A DNA stretch of 64,000 bases from Anaeramoeba ignava (GCA_028826165.1 JAPDFW010000060.1:434001-498000), one strand, 5' to 3'; positions 1 to 11,835 are shown, counted from the first letter of the stretch. Notes: generated by a model not told the origin, from the sequence alone. Made by a program: numbers and translations.

Positions 1-2516
1 GCTTTATGGGATATTTCTGCTTTTAATAATGGTAAATAAATAATAAATAAAAAAAATCCAAATAATATTTATTTTCCATTTATTTTTTTTTTGAAATTAA
101 AATTAAATCAAAAAATAATCAAAAAATAATTACAAAAAATAAATTAAAATTAAATAAATTTACAAAATAATAAATAAATAATTATTAATTATTAATTAAA
201 ATCAAAATAAAAATTAATTAATTCCAAATTTATTTTCAAAAATAAAAATATCAAAAATAGAAAACCAAATAGAAATTAGAAATTTAAAAGGAATTGAACC
301 TATTATTAAATCAATGAATAATTTCCCAAATAATCAAAATATTCAATATAATGGATGTGGAGCTTTATTGAATATTGCTGTTAATGATGGTAAATAAATA
401 AAAAATAAATCAAAATCAAAAATCTAAATAATTTTTTTTCTATTTATTTTTTTGAAATTAAAAATTAAAAAATTTAATCAAAAAATAATTACAAAAAATA
501 AATTAAAATTAAATAAATTTACAAAATAATAAATAAATATTAATTATTAATCAAAATAAAAATAAATCAATTTCCAAAAATAAAAATAATTAAAAAATAG
601 AAAACCAAATAGAAATTAGAAATTTAAAAGGAATTGAACCTATTATTAAAGCAATGAATAATTTCCCAAATAATCAAAATATTCAAGAAAAAGGATGTGG
701 AGCTTTACAGAATATTGCTGCTAATGATGGTAAATAAATAAAAAATCAAATAAATCCAAAAATCTAAATAATATTTATTTTCCATTTTTTTTTAAAATTA
801 AAAATTAAAAATTAAATCAAAAAATAATCAAAAAATAATTACAAAAAATAAATTAAAATTAAATAAATTTACAAAATAATAAATAAATAATTATTAATTA
901 TTAATCAAAATCAAAATCAAAATTAATTAATTCCAAATTTATTTTCAAAAATAAAAATATCAAAAATAGAAAACAAAATAGAAATTAGAAATTTAAAAGG
1001 AATTAAACCTATTATTAAAGCAATGAATAATTTCCCAAATAATGAAGATATTCAAAATGAAGGATGTGGAGCTTTAAAGAATATTGCTAATAATAAAGGT
1101 AAATAAAATTAATAAATAAATTGAAAAAAATTATTTATTTTCCATTTTTTTTTTGAAATTAAAAATTAAAAATTAAATCAAAAAATAATCAAAAAATAAT
1201 TACAAAAAATAAATTAAAATTAAATAAATTTACAAAATAATAAATAAATATTAATTATTAATTAAAATCAAAATAAAAATTAATTAATTTCAAATTTATT
1301 TTCAAAAATAAAAATATCAAAAATAGAAAACAAAATTGAAATTAGAAATTTAAAAGGAATTGAACCTATTATTAAAGCAATGAATAATTTCCCAAATAAT
1401 CAAAATATTCAAGAAAAAGGATGTGGAGCTTTATTGAATATTTCTGTTAATAAAGGTAAATAAAAATAAAATAAATCCAAAAATCCAAATAATATTTATT
1501 TTCCATTTTTTTTTTGAAATTAAAAATTAAAAATTAAATCAAAAAATAATCAAAAAATAATTACAAAAAATAAATTAAAATTAAATAAATTTACAAAATA
1601 ATAAATAAATAATTATTAATTGTTAATCAAAATCAAAATAAAAATTAATTAATTTCAAATTTATTTTCAAAAAATAAAAAATAATTAAAAAATAGAAAAC
1701 GAAATAGAAATTAAGAATTTAAAAGGAATTGAACCTATTATTAAATCAATGAATAATTTCCCAAATAATCAAAATATTCAATGGAGAGGATGTGGAGCTT
1801 TATGGAATATTGCTGTTAATAAAGGTAAATAAATAAAAATAAAAAATCAAAAATCTAAATAATTTTTTTTGAAATTAAAAATTAAAAATTAAATCAAAAA
1901 ATAATCAAAAAATAATTCCAAAAAATAAATTAAAATTAAATAAATTTACAAAATAATAAATAAATAATTATTAATTATTAATTAAAATCAAAATAAAAAT
2001 TAATTAATTTCAAATTTATTTTCAAAAATAAAAAATAATCAAAAATAGAAAACAAAATAGAAATTAGAAATTTAAAAGGAATTAAACCTATTATTAAAGC
2101 AATGAATAATTTCCCAAATAATGAAGATATTCAATGGAGAGGATGTGGAGCTTTATGGAATATTGCTGTTAATAAAGGTAAATAAATAAAAATAAAAAAT
2201 AAAAAATCTAAATAATATTTATTGAAATTAAAAATTAAAAATTAAATCAAAAAATAATCAAAAAATAATTCCAAAAAATAAATTAAAATTAAATTTACAA
2301 AATAATAAATAAATAATTATTAATTATTAATTAAAATCTAAATAAAAATTAATTAATTTCAATTTTATTTTCAAAAATAAAAATTCCAAAAAAATAGAAA
2401 ACAAAATAGAAATTAGAAATTTAAAAGGAAAGGAACTTATCAAAAAAGCAATGAATAATTTCCCAAATAATCAAGTTATTCAAAAATATGGAAAATGGAT
2501 TTTAGAAGATTTATAA
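1..2516 (+). CDS. ARM-repeat protein, 3' part of an exon-array gene
   Basis: This is the 3' portion of a gene whose 5' end lies outside the window. Exons: 1-31 (partial), 261-389, 601-729, 970-1098, 1327-1455, 1696-1824, 2049-2177, and terminal 2398-2516 ending in TAA. Each full internal exon is exactly 129 nt, phase 1 on both sides, and encodes one 43-residue armadillo-like repeat with core IEIRNLKGIEPIIK, then MNNFPNN and GCGALxNIA. Introns start GTAAATAA and end TAG; they are about 210-240 nt and nearly identical to each other, so exon and intron were duplicated as one unit of about 340-370 bp. Reading into any intron meets TAA after two codons. The last exon replaces GCGAL with a cap ending KWILEDL and stop, the same cap style as the gene ending at 39904. 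ARM repeats form right-handed superhelical protein-binding scaffolds. The partner is unknown, and no signal peptide or membrane segment is visible. Confidence 0.85.
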
Positions 2517-2559
2517 CAAAATTGAATTAATTTAAAATTCTTTTCTTTTCTTTCAAAAA

Positions 2560-2579
2560 CAAATTCAATAAAAAACAAA
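2560..2579 (+). promoter_or_regulatory. 3' flank element shared with the second ARM gene
   Basis: The 20-nt string CAAATTCAATAAAAAACAAA lies 44 nt after the stop codon and contains an AATAAA hexamer. The identical 20 nt occur 53 nt after the stop of the ARM gene at 33679-39904 (39957-39976), and both are preceded by a TTCTTTTCTTTTC tract. It is probably a conserved 3'UTR or polyadenylation region that was duplicated along with the gene. AATAAA alone means little in DNA this AT-rich; the shared context is the evidence. Confidence 0.5.
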
Positions 2580-2631
2580 TATCAAATTATTTTCAATTTA
2601 GATTTTATTTTGAAATCATTTCCCAAATAAT

Positions 2632-3582
2632 CAATAAATCTTAAAATCAATCTTAAAATAAATCTTAAAATAAATCTTAAAATAAATCTTAAAATTAATC
2701 TTAAAATTAATCTTAAAATCAATCTTAAAATAAATCTTAAAATTAATCTTAAAATAAATCTTAAAATTAAAATAAAAAATAAATAAAACCACCAAATCAA
2801 TTTTAAATCCAATTAATTAAAATCAATTAAAATCAATCTTAAAAAAATAAATCTTAAAATCAATCTTAAAAATAAATCTTAAAATCAATCTTAAAATAAA
2901 ATCAATTAAAATTAATCTTAAAATAAATCTTAAAATAAATCTTAAAAATAACCACTTAAAATAAATAATTAAAATCAAAATTCAATTAATTAATAATCCA
3001 TATTCAATTTAAAATCAATTAAATAAACCAAAATAACCAAAATCAAAAATTAAAAATACCAATTTTAAAATAAATCTTAAAATAAATCTTAAAATTAATC
3101 AATCAATCAATCTTAAAATTAATCTTAAAATAAATCTTAAAATTAATCTTAAAATAAATCTTAAAATTAATCTTAAAATAAATCTTAAAATAAATCTTAA
3201 AATCAATCTTAAAATAAATCTTAAAATCAATCTTAAAATAAATCTTAAAATTAATCTTAAAATCAATCTTAAAATTAATCTTAAAATCAATCTTAAAATC
3301 AATCTTAAAATCAATCTTAAAATTAATCTTAAAATCAATCTTAAAATTAATCTTAAAATCAATCAATCAATCAATCTTAAAATAAATCTTAAAATAAATC
3401 TTAAAATCAATCTTAAAATCAATCTTAAAATAAATCTTAAAATCAATCTTAAAATCAATCTTAAAATAAATCTTAAAATTAATCTTAAAATAAATCTTAA
3501 AATAAATCTTAAAATAAATCTTAAAATAAATCTTAAAATAAATCTTAAAATTAATCTTAAAATCAATCTTAAAATCAATCTA
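2632..3582. repeat. 12-bp minisatellite between convergent genes
   Basis: About 950 bp of an AATCTTAAAATH unit (H is A, C or T) fill the spacer between the ARM gene (+) and the BTB gene (-). Short non-repeat islands occur near 2775-2830 and 2950-3060. Because the period is a multiple of 3, several frames stay open on the minus strand and spell LILRLILRF-type peptides. These are compositional artefacts, not genes. No other feature was seen between 2580 and 3631. Confidence 0.9.
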
Positions 3583-3631
3583 ATAAAAAAGAAATGTTTT
3601 ATTTAATTTTTTTTCAATAAAAAAAAAAGAA

Positions 3632-5134
3632 TTAATGAGCAGAAACAAATTGAACAGCATTGCAAATAATAACAGCTCCATCAGTAGTAACATCCCAAAA
3701 ATCTGAGCGACAATTACTTGAAACAGGGAAAAAATTAAGTTCAACAACAACACCACAACGAGAATTCATTCTTTTCTCGCCAATCAAAGGAACACCATCA
3801 CCCCAACAAGCAACAAGAGTAGCACCGACATTAGTTTGAACTTTAGAACGATAAGAAGAAGATCCGCCTGAAAAACGGAATACATTTTCCATAAGAGGAT
3901 GTTGACGATCAAAGTTTCCAATAACTTGACTTTCACCATAGCTTTTTTCACCAGAAATAAAAGGAAGCATTGCTTCTTCAAAAATTTTTCCTTTGATTTC
4001 AAGACTTTCTTTTTCTGTCGAGAAAGTAGCAACAACTAATCCACCACCAGATTTAACAAACTCAGCAAGATTATCACCAAGAAGTTTTTCATTATGATAA
4101 TTCATTTGAGAAAAAGTAAAAATGCAATCGTAATTTGCCATTTGTTCAAAAGAAGGTGTTTCCATTTCACCTCGAATCATTTCCACATTTTTGAATCCTC
4201 CGTGACGGAGCTGTAATTCAACATCCCTTCTCCATGAGGAATTACTTTCTGCGCTGATTACCATCACTTTGATCTCCTCACGTTGCTTTCTTTCCCGGAA
4301 TCGTTGAGTGTGAGCTTTGTTCAGGATCTCGAAGCATATTTGGAGCATTGCGTCTGGATCAACAGTTTTTGTTTCCATGACTTCTTCAAGATCCATTTTG
4401 CTCATTAAGGAAAACTTAATGTGTTTCATGATGTTTTCCAGAAGTTTGCGCAGATTTTCAGGCCGCGGTTTAATTCCGAGAGAATTGCATTGATTCTTAG
4501 CCCATTTAATGCAAGCGCGAAAGATATCGATCTCGCTGATACCGATAAGGTTTTCTAGCGAGAGAATCATGAGGAGAGTTTCCTCGGTTAACCCAAGAAC
4601 TCCATCGGATTTCGCCAACACCAAGTAGCTGTTGTTTTGAATGCAAGAAATGGATTGTTTAATCAATGATTCCTCTTTCACAGTCAATGCGTGTTGGAGG
4701 AGATCACAACAATTCTCTGCGTTAAGAAGCGCAGAGAGATATTCCCCGCAGTATTTCCGCAGAGAAGGAAGATTGTATTTATTTGATGCGTATAAAACAC
4801 CAACTGCATTTTCTTGTGTTAATTCGATGTGTGATGTGTATGCATATGTTAAAAGTGATAAAAAAACATCTGCCTCAATATCAGGCACAAGTATTGGCTG
4901 TTTGGAATCTTGTTTTGCTTCCTGGAAGCTGCCGAATAATTGCACAGCCCATACTTCGCTTGTTGTTGCAAGCACAAATTTGTGAGCATAAATAAGCTGT
5001 TCTGTTTTCCCAACTTTGAAACATACATCAGAAAAAAGTGGGTTGTTGATGTATTTTTTGAATTTGTCTTCTAGTTTTTCTTCTTTGTAAATTTGGAGAT
5101 TTGATATTTCTAATGAATGAACTGCTGATATCAT
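3632..5134 (-). CDS. BTB-BACK protein with C-terminal GATase-like domain
   Basis: Intronless gene of 500 residues. Residues about 30-135 form a BTB/POZ fold (LFSDVCFKVG, then YAHKFVLATTSEVW and a YAYTSHIELT segment). Residues about 140-245 resemble a BACK domain. The last 210 residues (from IKVMVISAESNSSWRRD) alternate hydrophobic strands with a YDCIFTF and FVKSGGGLVVATFS pattern, like class I glutamine amidotransferase or ThuA-like folds. I see no convincing Cys-His-Glu triad, so a binding role is more likely than catalysis. BTB-BACK proteins usually dimerise and act as Cullin-3 substrate adaptors. The start at 5132-5134 places the BTB fold close to the N-terminus. The gene is visibly richer in G and C than its neighbours and contains no simple-sequence repeats. 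Its ATG is about 370 bp from the divergent eIF3m gene. Confidence 0.88.
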   Translation of the reverse strand: MISAVHSLEISNLQIYKEEKLEDKFKKYINNPLFSDVCFKVGKTEQLIYAHKFVLATTSEVWAVQLFGSFQEAKQDSKQPILVPDIEADVFLSLLTYAYTSHIELTQENAVGVLYASNKYNLPSLRKYCGEYLSALLNAENCCDLLQHALTVKEESLIKQSISCIQNNSYLVLAKSDGVLGLTEETLLMILSLENLIGISEIDIFRACIKWAKNQCNSLGIKPRPENLRKLLENIMKHIKFSLMSKMDLEEVMETKTVDPDAMLQICFEILNKAHTQRFRERKQREEIKVMVISAESNSSWRRDVELQLRHGGFKNVEMIRGEMETPSFEQMANYDCIFTFSQMNYHNEKLLGDNLAEFVKSGGGLVVATFSTEKESLEIKGKIFEEAMLPFISGEKSYGESQVIGNFDRQHPLMENVFRFSGGSSSYRSKVQTNVGATLVACWGDGVPLIGEKRMNSRCGVVVELNFFPVSSNCRSDFWDVTTDGAVIICNAVQFVSAH

Positions 5135-5503
5135 TTTATTTTTTAATTTTATCCAAAATAAAATAATAGAAAATAATCAAATAATAACAAATAATTAAAA
5201 AAGAAAAAAGAAAAAAGAAAAAAGAAAAAAGAAAAATGATTTTTGTTTTTTTTGATCCAAATTTTCTTTTAAATTTCCAAAAAAACATTTAAAAACATTT
5301 TAAAAAACATTTACATTTTTAAAATTGACTTTTAATTATAATTTAAATTTAAATTATAAAATTATTTATTGAAATAAAAAAAGAATACGTTTTTTGAACA
5401 AACGTTTTATTTAAAAAAAAAACAATTATTATTAATTATTTTCCAAAATTATTAATTTTTTATTTATTTTTTTATTTTTTTTTTTTTTTTTCATTTTTAA
5501 AAA
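5135..5503. other. Divergent intergenic region (BTB / eIF3m promoters)
   Basis: This 369-bp spacer separates two divergent start codons, so it must hold both promoters. It contains AAAAAAG direct repeats (about 5200-5235), an A/T-rich middle with an AAACG/ACGTTT pair near 5390-5406, and a T-run of about 20 just before the eIF3m ATG. No TATA box can be singled out in DNA of this composition. Confidence 0.4.
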
Positions 5504-7551
5504 ATGGAATTTCAAACAAATTTTGAACCTTTTGGAGTTTTTTTTATTATTGCAGAACATTTTGATACACTTACTTCAAAGAAACATAATTTTAAAACTG
5601 ATTTATTAGCAGTAAAAATAAAAATTAAAAAATTATAAAAAAAAATTAAAAAAAAATTTTTTTTTAAAATTAAATTAAATCAAAGTTAAATGACAAACTT
5701 TCAAAACAAAAGAAAAAACCAGTTACAGTTAGTCAAAGATATTGTAATTTCTGTGAAAAAATTTTAGAATATGATTCAACAGCAAAAATTACAATTAATT
5801 TTGATTTTCCAAGTAAAATTTTTATTTAAATTTAAATTTAAATTTTAATTTTAATTTTAATTTTAAATTTTTTTTAGCTTTAAAATCTTTTTATAGATTT
5901 CTTTTTTTTGGATTAAATACTATTAATCCAAAAGATTTAGTTTCATATATTGATCAAATTATCACTAAAATTGATAATTATCATCTTTCAATTCAACAAA
6001 AAATGCAACTGTATAAAATTAAAATAAATTAAAATTAAAATTAAAATTAAAATTAAAATTAAAATTAAAATTAAAATTAAAATTAAAATTAAAAATAAAA
6101 TTAAAATTAAAATTAAAATTAAAATTAAATAAAATTAAAATTAAAATTAAATAAAATTAAAATTAAAATTTAAAATTAAAATTAAAATTAAATAAAATTA
6201 AAATTCATTTATAAAATTAAAATTAAAATTAAAATTAAAATTAAAATTAAAATTTGTAAAATAGATTTTTTCACATCTTTAACAGTTTAAGTGATCATCA
6301 TGGAAAATCAAAAGCAAGAATCTTATCAAAAATTGCAATTTTATGTGGAGAAAATAAACAAATGATAGAAATTCTTTTCCGAAATTGTGGAGATTTCTCA
6401 CAACTTCAAAAATGGATTAACTCATGGAATATTCAAGAAAAATTATTAGAAAAAATGCTTTCTAATATTATTTCTGCATTTAATCATCTTAATAAAAGGT
6501 ATTAATTAATTTTAATTTTATTTTTGTTTATTAATTTTATTTTTGTTTATTAATTTTATTTTTAATTTTAATTAATTTATTTTAATTTTTAATTTTAATT
6601 AATTTTAATTTATTAATTTTATTTTTATTTTTAATTAATTTATTTTAATTTTTATTTTTATTTTCTAGATTCGATGTAACTCTCTTCAAAGTTAATTTAC
6701 TAGCATCTCCTTATTTCGTTTTACAAAACAAAGAATCTTTTATTGAATCCCTTTTAAAAGAATTGATTGAAAATAATTTCGTTATTCTTTTTGACAAAAC
6801 TTTAACACTTCCCAATTTAGAATCAATAGTGAAACAAACAGAAAACAACAAAATTAAACAAAATTACGAAATTTTAAAGCTTTTTTGTGGAAGAAATTTA
6901 AATGAAATTATTAATTACTTCAATAAAAACCAAAATTCCTTATCAGAAAATATCACAAAAATCAACTTGGAAAATTCAACAAGGACAATGATTTTATTAC
7001 AAATGAAAGGAGAATTCTCATATGAAGAAGCAATGAAGAAATTAAGTTTCGAAAACCAAACAGAATTTGAAAAATTTTTAATCAAAACAATGGTTGATGA
7101 AATTACAGAGATTTGTTTGGATCAATTAAATAGAAAGCTTTTCATTTCTCTTGATAAGAAAATTTCAGCATTTATTCCAAGCGATGATTCACAAGATTGG
7201 GATTCTATTAAAGCAGCCTTGAATTCCTGGAAAAATCAATTATCAAGTTTGAATGATTTAATTTCAACAAATGCTCCAATACAAGATTTTGATAAATCAA
7301 AAAAATTCAATCAAAAATCAAAACCAAAGTATCATAATCAACATTATAATCAATACCACAATCAACAGCATAACCAGCAATATAATCCTCAATATAAACA
7401 GCAATATAATAAACAGCATAATCAGCAATATAATAAACACCATAATCAACAGAATAATCAATATCATAATCAACAGAATAATCAATATCATAATCAACAA
7501 CACAAATATCAAAAGTATCCTTCTAATACTCGTCAATATCATCAAAAATGA
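5504..7551 (+). CDS. eIF3m: Eukaryotic translation initiation factor 3 subunit M
   Basis: Five exons: 5504-5611, 5686-5812, 5878-6010, 6265-6498, 6669-7551. All junctions are GT-AG and phases agree, giving 494 residues. The match to eIF3m runs through the helical region (a QKWINSWN segment matches the RKWISDWN region of human eIF3m) and the C-terminal PCI domain (EFEKFLIKTMVDEI, then RKLFISLDKKISAF and IKAALNSWKNQLSSL, matching the YDTLNAWKQNL end of the human protein). eIF3m is a PCI subunit of the octamer core of eIF3 on the 40S ribosome. The last roughly 75 residues are a His/Asn/Gln/Tyr-rich tail (HNQQYN-type repeats) absent from animal and plant eIF3m. Intron 3 is a pure hexamer tract. 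Next downstream is the unrelated ankyrin-BTB gene. Confidence 0.88.
6011..6264 (+). repeat. AAAATT hexamer tract forming eIF3m intron 3
   Basis: The intron of 254 nt is almost wholly (AAAATT)n with a few ATAAAATT breaks. G is absent from the body on the transcribed strand; it occurs only at the 5' GT and near the 3' TAG. Confidence 0.85.
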
Positions 7552-7724
7552 AATATTTTCAATTCAAAATCAAAAAAATTTTTCATTTAAAAAATTTCTT
7601 TCTTTTTCTTTTTAATTTCTTCTTCTTTCCTTTTTAGAATTTTAATAAACTTTTCTCACTTTATCTTTATTTCTTTTTTTTTTTCTTTTTTCTTTTTTTT
7701 TAAATTCATTTTTTTTTTTACAAA

Positions 7725-9860
7725 ATGAATGATCCAAAAGAGATTGAAGAAAAAAACTTAAACTTTATCAAAAAAGCAGATTCTTTATCTTTAGAAAACA
7801 TTGAAGAAGTGAAGGAAGTTTTAATAGAAAAAGATCCATTAGATCAAACACAACTTCTTATTGCATGTGAAAAGGGGGCAAAAGAATTAATTGGATTATT
7901 ACTTGAAAAAGGAGCAAATCCAAAAGCAAAAACAAGTGAAGATAAAACACCTCTTCATTTGATTTGTCTTCATAAAAACGTTTTGAGAGAAGTGAAACTC
8001 CTCATTGAAAAAGGAGCTGATGTTAATGAAACTGCATTTTCTATTGATTCACCTTTGCATCTTGCTTGCCAATATAGTTCGTTAGATGTCATCAGTTATT
8101 TAATTGAAAAAGGAGCAGATTTAAACGCAGTTACATATGAATATGGATTGTGGCATTCAGAAAAAAAATCCGTTTTTGATTTTGCTTTCCAAAACGAAGA
8201 TTCAGTAGAAGTTATCAAATTGTTAATTGAAAAAGGAGCGGATATCAATTATGAATTCTCCAAAAATCAATCATTATTGCACAAAGCTTGTGAATTTGAA
8301 TTGTTTGATCTCGTGAAATTTCTTGTTGGAAAGGGAATGGATATTCATCAAAAAGATGGAAACAATCAAAACCCTTTTCAGATTGCTTGTCAAAAACCAA
8401 ATTCTTTTCAAATCGTCAAATTTTTTGTTGAAAAAGGAATCGATATTCATGAAGCAACTTTTGGTAATCAAACTGCTTTGCATTCTGCCTGCATTTCAAA
8501 TTCCCTTGATGTTGTTAAATTGTTGATCGAAAAAGGAGCAAATCCAAATGCTCAAGCTTATGATGGTCAAACACCTTTCCATTATGCTTGCCTAATTAAA
8601 TCGATTCCAATTTTGAAAGTTTTGCTTGAAAATGGGGCTGATATTGAATCACGAACTGAAAACCAAGAAACAGCTTTACATTTAGTTTGTATTGCGGAAG
8701 ATTCTTTTGAGATAATCAAATTACTGGTTGAAAATGGAGCTGATTTAAATGCAAAAACATCTACTCAAGACACTCCTTTACATTATATTTTGAAAGATCC
8801 TCAATTTTCAGGAATGATGCCTTCTTTTGGTTATTTTGGATCAACTTCCTTTGACCAAAATGAAAAAAATCAAGATGTTATTCAAATTGCAAAATATTTG
8901 ATTTCAAAGGGAGCTGATGTTGATGTAAAAAACAGTTCTCTCGAAACTCCTCTTTCTTTAGCTAATTCAAGACATCTGGAAAAATTGATTAAATTTCTTC
9001 TCCTTAATGATATAAATGTTTATGAGTTGCAAGAACAAGGAATCTCACAAGAATTTTTCGATCTCTTTTCCAAAATTTACTCAATCAATCAAGACTTTCT
9101 CAATTTATTAAATTCAAATGATAATTTTTCCGATTTTCAAATTCAATCAAATGATTCTTTTAGGTTCAAAATTCATAAATTGATTCTTTTAATAAGATTT
9201 GATAATAATCAATCAAATTTAGAGAAATTTGTTGAAAATTGTGCTCAAAAACCAAAAGAGGATGTTGAATTTGTTCTGAATTTTCTTTACACCGGTTTTT
9301 GTGGATTTTCTCAAATGATCAACAAATTAAATCAACAAAAAGAAAAAAACAATTTAATTGAAAAAGGAAGTTCTTTTATTGGAGAAAAAGGAAAACCGAT
9401 TTTTGAAAATAGCCAAGAAAAGCAAGAAAATGTTAAAGAATTTTTCAGAGAGATTGGATTAGATTCAAAATGGTTTGAATCCAAAAAAGGAAGAAAAGGG
9501 ATATTGAATGATTTAGGAAAATTATATCAACAAAATGATTCAAAAGATTTTACAATAATTATCGAGGAAAAAGAAATCAAAGTTCATAAATTGATTTTGA
9601 TATTAAGAAGTGAATTATTCAAAGGAATGTTTCAATTAAATATTGAAGATAAATCGAATCAAGTTCATGATTATTCAAAAAAATCTTTTCAAACATTAAA
9701 TCAAATTATTTATTTTCTTTATCACGATAAATTTGATAAAGATCAAGAACTTACAAAAGAAAATCTTGAAGAATTAAGAGATACAAAAGATTATTTTCAA
9801 TTAAATGAAAATTCAATGATTGATTTAATTTTCCAAAAATTTCAAAAAAAAATGAATTGA
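7725..9860 (+). CDS. Ankyrin-repeat protein with two C-terminal BTB domains
   Basis: Intronless gene of 711 residues. Residues about 45-450 hold roughly ten ankyrin repeats with consensus VKLLIEKGADIN and TPLHLAC; the repeats are diverged in sequence and coded continuously, unlike the exon-per-repeat genes nearby. A first BTB-like segment follows at about 465-560 (NDNFSDFQIQ, FKIHKLILLIRF, FVLNFLYTGFCG) and a second at about 605-700 (DFTIIIEEKEIKVHKLILIL, RSELFKGMFQ, IIYFLYHDKF). Such ANK-BTB proteins are typical of amoebae and are usually read as ubiquitin-ligase adaptors or scaffolds. The ATG follows a long T-rich tract, the usual start context here. The substrate is unknown. Confidence 0.85.
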   Translation: MNDPKEIEEKNLNFIKKADSLSLENIEEVKEVLIEKDPLDQTQLLIACEKGAKELIGLLLEKGANPKAKTSEDKTPLHLICLHKNVLREVKLLIEKGADVNETAFSIDSPLHLACQYSSLDVISYLIEKGADLNAVTYEYGLWHSEKKSVFDFAFQNEDSVEVIKLLIEKGADINYEFSKNQSLLHKACEFELFDLVKFLVGKGMDIHQKDGNNQNPFQIACQKPNSFQIVKFFVEKGIDIHEATFGNQTALHSACISNSLDVVKLLIEKGANPNAQAYDGQTPFHYACLIKSIPILKVLLENGADIESRTENQETALHLVCIAEDSFEIIKLLVENGADLNAKTSTQDTPLHYILKDPQFSGMMPSFGYFGSTSFDQNEKNQDVIQIAKYLISKGADVDVKNSSLETPLSLANSRHLEKLIKFLLLNDINVYELQEQGISQEFFDLFSKIYSINQDFLNLLNSNDNFSDFQIQSNDSFRFKIHKLILLIRFDNNQSNLEKFVENCAQKPKEDVEFVLNFLYTGFCGFSQMINKLNQQKEKNNLIEKGSSFIGEKGKPIFENSQEKQENVKEFFREIGLDSKWFESKKGRKGILNDLGKLYQQNDSKDFTIIIEEKEIKVHKLILILRSELFKGMFQLNIEDKSNQVHDYSKKSFQTLNQIIYFLYHDKFDKDQELTKENLEELRDTKDYFQLNENSMIDLIFQKFQKKMN

Positions 9861-9980
9861 AAAATCAAATTGGAAAAAAAGATTTATTTAAACTAAAAAT
9901 CTAAAAAAAAAAGAAAAGAATTCAAATATTTTCTTAATTTTTTATCTAATAATATTTTTTTTAAAGAGAAAAAGAAAAAG

Positions 9981-11835
9981 TTAATTTGTTATTGGTGACA
10001 AATTATCCAAAAGAATAAAATAATTTTGATTAAGAGTTGCAATTATGAATGTTTGAGTAAATTGAGTATTTTGATTTTGGAGTAATCCATGAACAGTAAC
10101 AAGATTTGCATCAAAATCTATTAAAATTAATTAAAAGTTCAATATTAAAATTCATTTTGGAATTCATATTCATTTTGAAATTAATATTCATTTTGAAATT
10201 GAAATTGGAATTAATTTTGAAATTAAAATTAAAATTGAAATTGAAATTGAAATTAAAATTCATTTTGAAATTGAAATTGAAATTAAAATTAAAATTGAAA
10301 TTAAAATTAAAATTAAAATTAAAATTAAAATTAAAATTAAAATTAATATTAAAATTAAAATTAAAATTAAAATTAAAATTAATATTAAAATTAATATTAA
10401 AATTAAAATTAAAATTGAAATTAAAATTGAAATTAAAATTAAAATTAAAATTAAAATTGAAATTAAAATTAAAATTAAAATTAAAATTAAAATTAAAATT
10501 AAAATTGAAATTAAAATTAAAATTGAAATTAAAATTAAAATTAAAATTGAAATTGAAATTAAAATTGAAATTGAAATTGAAATTAAAATTGAAATTGAAA
10601 TCAAAATTAAAATTAAAATTGAAATTAAAATTAAAATTGAAATTGAAATTAAAATTGAAATTAAAATTAAAATTAAAATTAAAATTAAAATTAAAATAAA
10701 ATTAAAATTAATATTAAAATTGAAATTGAAATTAAAATTGAAATTGAAATTAAAATTGAAATTAAAATTGAAATTAAAATTAAAATTAAAATTAAAATTA
10801 AAATTGAAATTAAAATTGAAATTAAAATTAAAATTGAAATTAAAATTAAAATTAAAATTGGAATTAAAATTGAAATTGAAATTAAAATTAAAATTAAAAT
10901 TAAAATTAAAATTAAAATTAAAATTGAAATTAAAATTAAAATTCATTTTAAAATTAAAATTAAAATTGAAATTAAAATTCATTTTGAAATTAAAATTAAA
11001 ATTGAAATTAAAATTAAAATTAAAATTGAAATTAAAATTGAAATTGAAATTCATTTTGAAATTGAAATTGAAATTGAAATTGAAATTCATTTTGAAATTG
11101 AAATTGAAATTGAAATTGAAATTAAAATTGAAATTGAAATTGAAATTAAAATTGAAATTCATTTTCAAATTAAAATTAAAATTCATTTTGAAATTCAAAT
11201 TAAAATTGAAATTCATTTTGAAATTCAAATTAAAATTAAAATTGAAATTAAAATTCATTTTGAAATTGAAATTAAAATTGAAATTAAAATTCATTATAAA
11301 ATTCATTTTGAAATTAAAATTGAAATTGAAATTAAAATTGAAAATAAAATTCATTTTGAAATTGAAATTAAAATTCATTATAAAATTCATTTTGAAATTA
11401 AAATTGAAAATAAAATTCATTTTGAAATTCATTTTGAAATTCATTTTGAAATTAATTTTGAAATTAAAATTCATTTTGAAATTAAAATTCATATTATAAT
11501 ATTATCCTTTTGTAAATATAAACTACCATTATAAGTAATATGTTGATGATCAAGTGAATAAACTTCAACTGAAATATTCATATTTTTAACTGAAGAAAAA
11601 AAAGTATTTGGATCTTGTTTTGTATTGTCCCATTCAATAAGAGAGCTTTTATTATAAAATGAACTTAAATTTGTTGGCTTTTTTTTTAAAAATAATTTGG
11701 ATTCAAAATTTTTTTTTTGCTTTTTTTTTTATATTGAAGTTTTTTTTTTCAAATTTAAATGAATTTTGATTTTACGTTATTTTTTAATAAATCATAATAA
11801 TTTTGAATAAATTCTATAATTTGTGAATCTTGCAT
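9981..11835 (-). CDS. NTF2: Nuclear transport factor 2
   Basis: Three exons on the minus strand: 11776-11835 (20 codons), 11527-11677, 9981-10117. Together they encode 115 residues, close to the usual 120-127. The N-terminus MQDSQIIEFIQNYYDLLKN joins PTNLSSFYNKSSLIEW, the classic NTF2 opening. The middle has an HQHITYN stretch, and the C-terminus has LVTVHGLLQNQNTQFTQTFI and NYFILLDNL. NTF2 carries Ran-GDP into the nucleus through FG nucleoporins. The model rests on exon matching: the first intron is short and T/A-rich, and the second is 1409 nt of hexamer satellite, about four times the length of the whole coding sequence. The 5' splice site of intron 2 (AATG then GTAGTT) was chosen because it is the one in phase with the downstream exon. 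The gene is divergent from PA2G4 with only 180 bp between. Confidence 0.85.
10118..11526 (-). repeat. NTF2 intron 2: giant hexamer satellite
   Basis: The intron is 1409 nt, built from AATTTT, AATTTC and AATTTTAATTTC units (transcribed strand) with AAAATGAATTTT punctuations clustered toward the 5' side of the intron. On the transcribed strand AG and GT are essentially absent except at the ends. Open frames on both strands (LKLKLK, FNFNFN, LILILI) are artefacts of the hexamer. Confidence 0.9.

Noticed and set aside
1-2516. ARM units as pseudogenes, or TAA as a sense codon
   Set aside because: The TAA codons fall only in the GTAAATAA intron starts; every exon is intact, splice sites are conserved, and other genes use TAA, TAG and TGA as stops.
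10106-11499. Long open frames reading LKLKLK, FNFNFN or LILILI on both strands
   Set aside because: They are translations of AAAATT/GAAATT hexamers, open in several frames at once, and lie inside the NTF2 intron whose flanking exons join in phase.
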